A stretch of DNA of 64,000 bases from Marinobacter sp. Arc7-DN-1. Lineage in GTDB: Bacteria > Pseudomonadota > Gammaproteobacteria > Pseudomonadales > Oleiphilaceae. Shown here piece after piece: positions 59,182 through 64,000 of the stretch. The DNA lies in contig NZ_CP031848.1 in the NCBI RefSeq assembly GCF_003441595.1, forward strand, positions 3,410,001-3,474,000, given 5' to 3'. A program made the translations under genes and the position numbers. The notes below the pieces were generated by a model. The model worked only from the letters and a program-made list of their open reading frames with translations, did no database searches and was not told the DNA's origin. Position 1 is the stretch's first letter. Each line of letters begins with the position of its first letter.

Positions 59182-60098
59182 CAGAGAACTCCCTTGGGCG
59201 TTGGTTTTACAACTTCTTCCCGGCTGAGCCGGTCCCAGAACCACATAAGGGCCTTGCCCTGGTCTTCAGCATGTCTGGCAAGATGCAGCATGATGGGCTG
59301 CCGGGGCTCGTGCACCTGCTTGGAGATCAGGCTACCGTCTTTCAGCTGTTGGCTGATTCTTGCCCTGGGTAGCCACCCGACGCCGAGACCTGCGGCCTGA
59401 ATCGCAATTTTCTGGTCGATGTTGGCGACGGTCAGGGTTCGTTGCCGGCGAAAAATGCCGGCATGTCCCGGTGGCAGCGAACGCGAGGTATCAGCCGCCA
59501 CGGCTGCCGGGTACCGGGAGATATCCTCCTCTGAGAGAGGCTCTTCGGCACTTGCCAGCGGGTGATCGGGGCCGACAGCAAACACGAAAGGCATTTCACC
59601 AAGGGCTCTGGTTGTGAAGTTTCCCGACGGTTTGCTGAAATTGTCCGCGCCGATGATCAGGTCGACCCGGCGACTTTGCAGGGCGTCCCAGGTGCCGGCA
59701 AACACTTCTTCCACGATTTGCACATCGACCGGCACTCCGAGTTCATGGAATTCCCGGATGGCCGGGAACAGGCATTGTGCCGGCAGCAATGAGTTGAATC
59801 CGATCTTTAATCTGGTTTCCCAGCCCTGGGCCACCTGACGGGTTGTGTGGGCAAGGTTTTCTGCCGCCTCCAGCAGGGTGCGGCCTTCTTCCAGGAGGTA
59901 ATGACCCGCCGGGGTCAGCCTGGCGCGGTGGCCGGTGCGGTCGTAGATGGCAACGTTCAGGTCTTCTTCCAGTTTTTGCACGGTGTAGCTTATGGCCGAG
60001 GGTACCCGGAAGAGTTCGCCGGCGGCGCCGGCAAAACTGCCTTTGCGGTCAATGGCGTCAAGGACTTTGAGGGCGTCTATGGTGATGGCTGTGTGCAT
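59181..60098 (-). CDS. LysR-family regulator upstream of WS/DGAT
   Basis: A 305-residue LysR regulator. The N-terminal helix-turn-helix reads ALKVLDAIDRKGSFAGAAGE and LFRVPSAISYTVQKLEEDLN, followed by the usual ligand-binding domain. It is the first gene of a two-gene unit with WS/DGAT rather than divergent from its neighbour, which is less usual for LysR proteins. Regulation of lipid storage is plausible but unproved. Confidence 0.9.
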   Translation of the reverse strand: MHTAITIDALKVLDAIDRKGSFAGAAGELFRVPSAISYTVQKLEEDLNVAIYDRTGHRARLTPAGHYLLEEGRTLLEAAENLAHTTRQVAQGWETRLKIGFNSLLPAQCLFPAIREFHELGVPVDVQIVEEVFAGTWDALQSRRVDLIIGADNFSKPSGNFTTRALGEMPFVFAVGPDHPLASAEEPLSEEDISRYPAAVAADTSRSLPPGHAGIFRRQRTLTVANIDQKIAIQAAGLGVGWLPRARISQQLKDGSLISKQVHEPRQPIMLHLARHAEDQGKALMWFWDRLSREEVVKPTPKGVL

Positions 60099-60403
60099 GT
60101 TCGAATTATCTGAGGTTGTTGGCCAGAAATGCTTGTTTGAGAGGGTAGCAGGGTCGCCGGTATTCTTCCTTCAAATTATCAGGCTTTGGAGGGCAGGTAA
60201 CAGGGCCGCTGTCAGTTTTGGGGGCAGCGGGTATTGGAGAAGGCCTTTGCAAACACGCCGTGAACCCTTCCCTGGGGGCTCGGCATTGCCATCCTTGGCA
60301 ATGCACGGTTTGCAAAGGCCTTCTCCAATACCCTTGGCAGACTTTTTGCCGGCGCCCCCTTGTTACAGGGGCCACACTTTCAAGGTTTTTCATCGGAGGG
60401 TTT
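60099..60403. other. Divergent intergenic region lysR-GST with element F
   Basis: The 305-bp gap between the two divergent starts contains element F (60229-60333). Outside it the sequence carries no recognised gene or confident promoter. Sequences on either side of the element (60205-60228 and 60334-60360) show further imperfect complementarity. Confidence 0.5.
60229..60333 (+). repeat. Variable-stem/conserved-apex hairpin element F
   Basis: Perfect 26-bp arms (60229-60254 and 60308-60333) enclose a 53-nt centre: ACGCCGTGAA, hairpin CCC-TTCCCT-GGG, linker GGCTCG, hairpin GCATTGCCA-TCCT-TGGCAATGC, ACG. The second hairpin stem is 9 bp here. It lies in a divergent gap and reads toward the reductase gene. 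Confidence 0.92.
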
Positions 60404-61390
60404 ATGGGGCTTTTGATTGACGGCAAATGGCATGACCAGTGGTATGACACCGATAAGACCGGTGGCAAGTTTGAGCGGGAGGCGGCGCGGTTTCGGAACT
60501 GGGTGACCGCAGACGGCGTGCCGGGGCCGGATGGTGAAGGTGGTTTCAAGGCTGAGTCCGGTCGCTACCATCTTTATGTGTCCATGGCGTGCCCGTGGGC
60601 GCATCGGACGCTGATTTTCCGGAAGCTGAAGGGGCTGGAGAAGCATATTTCAGTGTCTGTTGTGCACCCGGATATGGTAGAGAATGGCTGGGAGTTCCGG
60701 CCTGACAGTGAGCAGCACCGGGATTACTTGCATGGCTTCCGTTTCATGCATGAGGTCTACACCAGAGCTGCGCCTGAGTATTCCGGGCGGGTGACGGTGC
60801 CGACGCTGTGGGATAAAGAAAAACAGACGATTGCGAGTAACGAATCCGCCGAGATTATCCGGATGTTCAATTCGGCCTTCGATGGGCTGGAGGGTGTTCG
60901 CTCGGACCGGAACTTCTATCCCGAGGAACTGCAGGGGGAAATTGATGAGGTCAATGCCCGGGTCTATGACACAGTCAATAACGGTGTCTACAAGGCGGGT
61001 TTTGCTACCGCTCAGGATAAATACGAGCAAGCCTACGACGCTCTTTTCGAGTCGCTGGACTGGCTGGAGGATCGGTTGTCTGGCCAGCGGTATCTGGTGG
61101 GTAGCCAGTTAACTGAGGCGGACTGGCGGCTGTTTACCACGCTGATTAGATTTGATGCGGTGTATTACAGCCATTTCAAATGCAATCGCCAGCGGATCAG
61201 TGATTTTCCGGCGCTTTCTGCCTACGTGCGGGATTTGTATCAGGAGCCCGGCGTGGCCGAAACCGTGGATATCGGGCAGATCAAACGTCATTACTACGTG
61301 AGCCAGCGGACCATCAACCCGACCCAGATTGTGCCGGTGGGGCCGGCGTTGAACTTTGACGAGCCTCATGGGCGCGAGCGCCTGAGTTGA
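60404..61390 (+). CDS. Glutathionyl-hydroquinone reductase (Xi-class GST)
   Basis: A 328-residue member of the YqjG/PcpF family, which uses glutathione to reduce glutathionyl-hydroquinones. The catalytic Cys is residue 63 in VSMACPWAHRTL, the same position as in E. coli YqjG. Other motifs are TVPTLWDKEKQTIASNESAE and the C-terminal helical domain ending in VSQRTINPTQIVPVGP. ATG 60404 is preceded by GGAGGG; the open frame upstream runs through element F and is not coding. Confidence 0.93.
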   Translation: MGLLIDGKWHDQWYDTDKTGGKFEREAARFRNWVTADGVPGPDGEGGFKAESGRYHLYVSMACPWAHRTLIFRKLKGLEKHISVSVVHPDMVENGWEFRPDSEQHRDYLHGFRFMHEVYTRAAPEYSGRVTVPTLWDKEKQTIASNESAEIIRMFNSAFDGLEGVRSDRNFYPEELQGEIDEVNARVYDTVNNGVYKAGFATAQDKYEQAYDALFESLDWLEDRLSGQRYLVGSQLTEADWRLFTTLIRFDAVYYSHFKCNRQRISDFPALSAYVRDLYQEPGVAETVDIGQIKRHYYVSQRTINPTQIVPVGPALNFDEPHGRERLS

Positions 61391-61394
61391 AATC

Positions 61395-61423
61395 GGGGTC
61401 AGATGAAATTTTCATCTGACCCC
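61395..61423. repeat. GGGGTCAGATGAA palindrome R5
   Basis: Fourteen-base arms with one central T, followed by a partial extra unit ATTTTCAGACCCC (61424-61436). It lies between the convergent reductase gene and ispB and looks like a double unit that has lost one left-hand copy. Confidence 0.88.
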
Positions 61424-61445
61424 ATTTTCAGACCCCATTTTTACG

Positions 61446-62414
61446 TCAACTCACCCGGGCCACCGCGACGTCGGTCAGCAGCTCCATGGCTTCTTTGTGG
61501 TCTGAGGCCGGCAGGGTTGTCAGGCAGGCTTTGGCCAGGTCCGCCTGTTCCCGGGCCTTGGTCATGGTGTATTCAATGGCGCCTGAGCGCTCAACAATTT
61601 CGAGAATCCTGGGCAGGTCGTCCAGCCCGCCTTTGCGAATGGCCTGGCGGATCAACTGGCGCTCATTTTCCGTGCCGTGTGCCATGGCGTAAATCAGGGG
61701 CAGGGTGGTCTTGCCTTCGGCAAGGTCGTCGCCCACATTTTTGCCCATGGCTTCGGCATCGCCCCGGTAATCCAGGACATCGTCCACCAGCTGGAACGCC
61801 AGGCCCAGATGCTTGCCGTAGTCCTTCAGGCCCCGTTCCTGGTCGTCACCGGCCCCGGCGAGCAGGGCGCCGGTGTGGGACGCGGCTTCAAACAGCATGG
61901 CGGTCTTGTTGTGAATGACCTTCATGTACTGGTCTTCGGTCAGGTCCGGATTTTTCACGTTCATCAGTTGCATGACTTCGCCTTCGGCGATCACGGCCGT
62001 GGCGTGGGACAAAACCTCCATGATAGGCAGGCTTTTGAGCTCCACCATCATCTCGAAGGCCCGGGCGTAGAGGAAATCACCTACCAGCACGCTCGGGGCA
62101 TTACCCCAGCGTGCATTGGCCGTGCTCCGGCCCCGCCGCATGTCGGAGGTGTCCACCACATCGTCATGGAGTAGGGTGGCGGTGTGCAGGAATTCGATGA
62201 CAGCCGCCAGTTTCAGGTGGTCGCTTTTGTCGTAGCCCGCAGCCTGGCTGGAAAGCAAAACCAGTAAGGGTCTCAGCCGCTTACCGCCGCTTTCGATGAT
62301 GTACTGGGCGATTTTTTCCACCAGGGGAACGTCTGAGGAAAGCCGCTGGATGATCAGGTCATTGACGCGGCTGAAGTCGTCGGCCACGGTGTCGTGAATG
62401 CGCTGGGCTGTCAT
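61446..62414 (-). CDS. ispB: Octaprenyl diphosphate synthase
   Basis: IspB makes the polyprenyl tail of ubiquinone and menaquinone. The start ATG 62414 (MTAQRIHDTVADDFSRVND) gives 322 residues, close to the 323 of E. coli. Both Asp-rich motifs are present: LLHDDVVDTSDMRRG and QLVDDVLDYRGD, with GGKRLRPLLVLLSS upstream. It is divergent from rplU-rpmA, the same arrangement as in E. coli and Pseudomonas. The exact chain length of the product cannot be read from the sequence. Confidence 0.96.
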   Translation of the reverse strand: MTAQRIHDTVADDFSRVNDLIIQRLSSDVPLVEKIAQYIIESGGKRLRPLLVLLSSQAAGYDKSDHLKLAAVIEFLHTATLLHDDVVDTSDMRRGRSTANARWGNAPSVLVGDFLYARAFEMMVELKSLPIMEVLSHATAVIAEGEVMQLMNVKNPDLTEDQYMKVIHNKTAMLFEAASHTGALLAGAGDDQERGLKDYGKHLGLAFQLVDDVLDYRGDAEAMGKNVGDDLAEGKTTLPLIYAMAHGTENERQLIRQAIRKGGLDDLPRILEIVERSGAIEYTMTKAREQADLAKACLTTLPASDHKEAMELLTDVAVARVS

Positions 62415-62529
62415 GCGGCTTGTGGATCCCTTGCTGGTGTTGTCGTCGTTGCGTTCGCTGATAATAAAGGCAGGTCGCGGCAATGCTAGGTATTGCAGGT
62501 TGAGGTGTCAACGTTAAGTCGGCGAAGTC

Positions 62530-62559
62530 GGGGTCAGAAGAAAGCTTTCTTCTGACCCT
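62530..62559. repeat. GGGGTCAG palindrome R6 (variant arm)
   Basis: GGGGTCAGAAGAAAG and a CTTTCTTCTGACCC arm with no spacer. Here AGATGAA is replaced by AGAAGAA, with the matching change in the other arm, so pairing is kept. It lies just upstream of the rplU promoter. Confidence 0.85.
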
Positions 62560-62568
62560 ATGTTCAAC

Positions 62569-62597
62569 TTGCTTAGCATGGCGTCTTCTCGTACAAT
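62569..62597 (+). promoter_or_regulatory. Sigma-70 promoter of rplU-rpmA
   Basis: TTGCTT (62569-62574) and TACAAT (62592-62597) are separated by exactly 17 bp. Transcription would start near 62604, giving a leader of about 105 nt before rplU. Confidence 0.7.
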
Positions 62598-62708
62598 CAC
62601 GCGCCCAACTCATCCCAACCTGCGCTCCCTGCTATAGGGTCGCCAGAGCGCTTCCCTTAGAACCAGGTGGATAAGAGCAGGGATGGGTCAATCGCGGAGA
62701 ACGAGTAA

Positions 62709-63020
62709 ATGTACGCAGTTATTGTCAGCGGTGGTAAGCAGCACCGTGTAAAAGAAGGCGAAACCCTGAAGCTGGAAAAGCTGGAAGTTGAAACCGGCGG
62801 TAACGTTGAGTTTGATCGCGTTCTGCTGATCGCCGATGGTGACAAGGTTCAGGTTGGTGCGCCGGTTGTTGATGGTGCCAAAGTGACTGCGGAAGTGGTT
62901 AGCCACGGCCGTCACGACAAGATTCAGATCATCAAGTTCCGTCGTCGTAAGCATTCCATGAAGCGTCAGGGCCACCGTCAGTGGTTTACTGAAGTAAAGA
63001 TCACGGGTATCCAGGGCTGA
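62709..63020 (+). CDS. rplU: 50S ribosomal protein L21
   Basis: L21 binds 23S rRNA. The 103-residue protein, [20 protein letters not shown] at the N terminus and [20 protein letters not shown] near the C terminus, has the family's usual length. It is followed after 36 bp by rpmA in the classical rplU-rpmA-obgE order. Confidence 0.99.
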   Translation: MYAVIVSGGKQHRVKEGETLKLEKLEVETGGNVEFDRVLLIADGDKVQVGAPVVDGAKVTAEVVSHGRHDKIQIIKFRRRKHSMKRQGHRQWFTEVKITGIQG

Positions 63021-63056
63021 GGCTCTCGAATTACCCCCTAGAGAAGGAGGCTGGTA

Positions 63057-63317
63057 ATGGCTCATAAAAAAGCAGCAGGTAGTACCCGTAACGGTCGCGA
63101 TTCCGAGTCGAAACGACTTGGTGTGAAGCGCTTTGGCGGTGAGACTGTTTCTGCAGGCAGCATCATCATTCGTCAGCGTGGCACCCGTTTCCACGCTGGT
63201 AGCAACGTTGGCATTGGCAAGGATCACACCCTGTTTGCGAAAGCAGACGGCCAGGTGAAGTTCGAAGTCAAAGGCCCGCAGAGCCGTAAGTTCGTGAGCA
63301 TCGTTCCGGCTGCGTAA
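63057..63317 (+). CDS. rpmA: 50S ribosomal protein L27
   Basis: L27 reaches the peptidyl-transferase centre through its N-terminal tail. The 86-residue protein begins [20 protein letters not shown] and has [20 protein letters not shown] in the core. AAGGAGG lies upstream of the ATG. It has the short, uncleaved N terminus typical of Gram-negatives. Confidence 0.99.
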   Translation: MAHKKAAGSTRNGRDSESKRLGVKRFGGETVSAGSIIIRQRGTRFHAGSNVGIGKDHTLFAKADGQVKFEVKGPQSRKFVSIVPAA

Positions 63318-63393
63318 GCAGCGGCGATCCGGTTCTGTCGAACCTTGGGTGGCGCTGATATCCTGATATCATCAGGTGTTCAGAGCCATCCGG

Positions 63394-63432
63394 AGCCCCG
63401 CAAAGCTTCCTTGAGGCTGCGGGGCTTTTTAG
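63394..63432 (+). terminator. Terminator or attenuator between rpmA and obgE
   Basis: AGCCCCGCA (63394-63402) pairs with TGCGGGGCT (63418-63426), with further pairing inside, and is followed by TTTTT. It ends 30 bases before obgE, so it may reduce rather than abolish readthrough. Confidence 0.85.
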
Positions 63433-63458
63433 TTTATGCGCATCGCGCAAAGGGTTGA

Positions 63459-64000
<542 letters not shown>

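Noticed and set aside
60218..60403. N-terminal extension of the glutathionyl-hydroquinone reductase
   Set aside because: It is read from element F; the ATG at 60404 has GGAGGG upstream and puts the catalytic Cys at position 63 as in YqjG.

Overview
The window is a GC-rich, gene-dense stretch of a gammaproteobacterial chromosome. The best guess is Marinobacter or a close relative. Three things point there: Pseudomonas-like gene order through most of the window, a wax ester synthase/acyl-CoA:diacylglycerol acyltransferase (WS/DGAT) gene, and many GGGGTCAGATGAA palindromes between genes. The genus is inferred; no 16S rRNA, tRNA, phage, insertion sequence or CRISPR array is visible. Layout: 1-9616 holds a partial tolC, a promoter and TPP riboswitch driving thiC, then nudF-yqiB-cpdA, the divergent metE/metR pair and gcvH. 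9905-16229 holds rlmI, a HAD phosphatase, rppH, ptsP and a patatin-like protein. 16303-45375 is one long block in the order found in Pseudomonas: hslU, hslV, a SPOR protein, argS, priA, rpmE, maeB, PBP1A, pilMNOPQ, aroK, aroB, a DamX-like protein, gltB, gltD and hemE. It is interrupted only by a frame-broken Ig-repeat lipoprotein gene between argS and priA. 45644-51057 holds a PilZ protein, radA, ettA and glyA. 51135-56426 is an nrdR-ribD-ribB-ribH-nusB-thiL-pgpA operon. 56449-64000 holds three small or accessory genes, LysR plus WS/DGAT, a glutathionyl-hydroquinone reductase, ispB, rplU-rpmA and the start of obgE. Most of this is housekeeping: thiamine (thiC, thiL), riboflavin, ammonia assimilation, shikimate, heme and quinone biosynthesis, cell wall, type IV pilus and protein quality control. 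The most unusual content is between the genes. Six elements of about 104-195 bp share one architecture: a perfect or near-perfect 26-29 bp outer stem whose sequence differs in each copy, enclosing two small hairpins with the conserved apex CNTCCNTG, joined by the conserved single-stranded motifs ACGCY and GCTYG. Stems vary while loops stay fixed, which is the pattern of a structured nucleic acid conserved for its fold. I do not recognise it as a named family. A second family of six GGGGTCAGATGAA palindromes, two of them doubled, is also scattered between genes.
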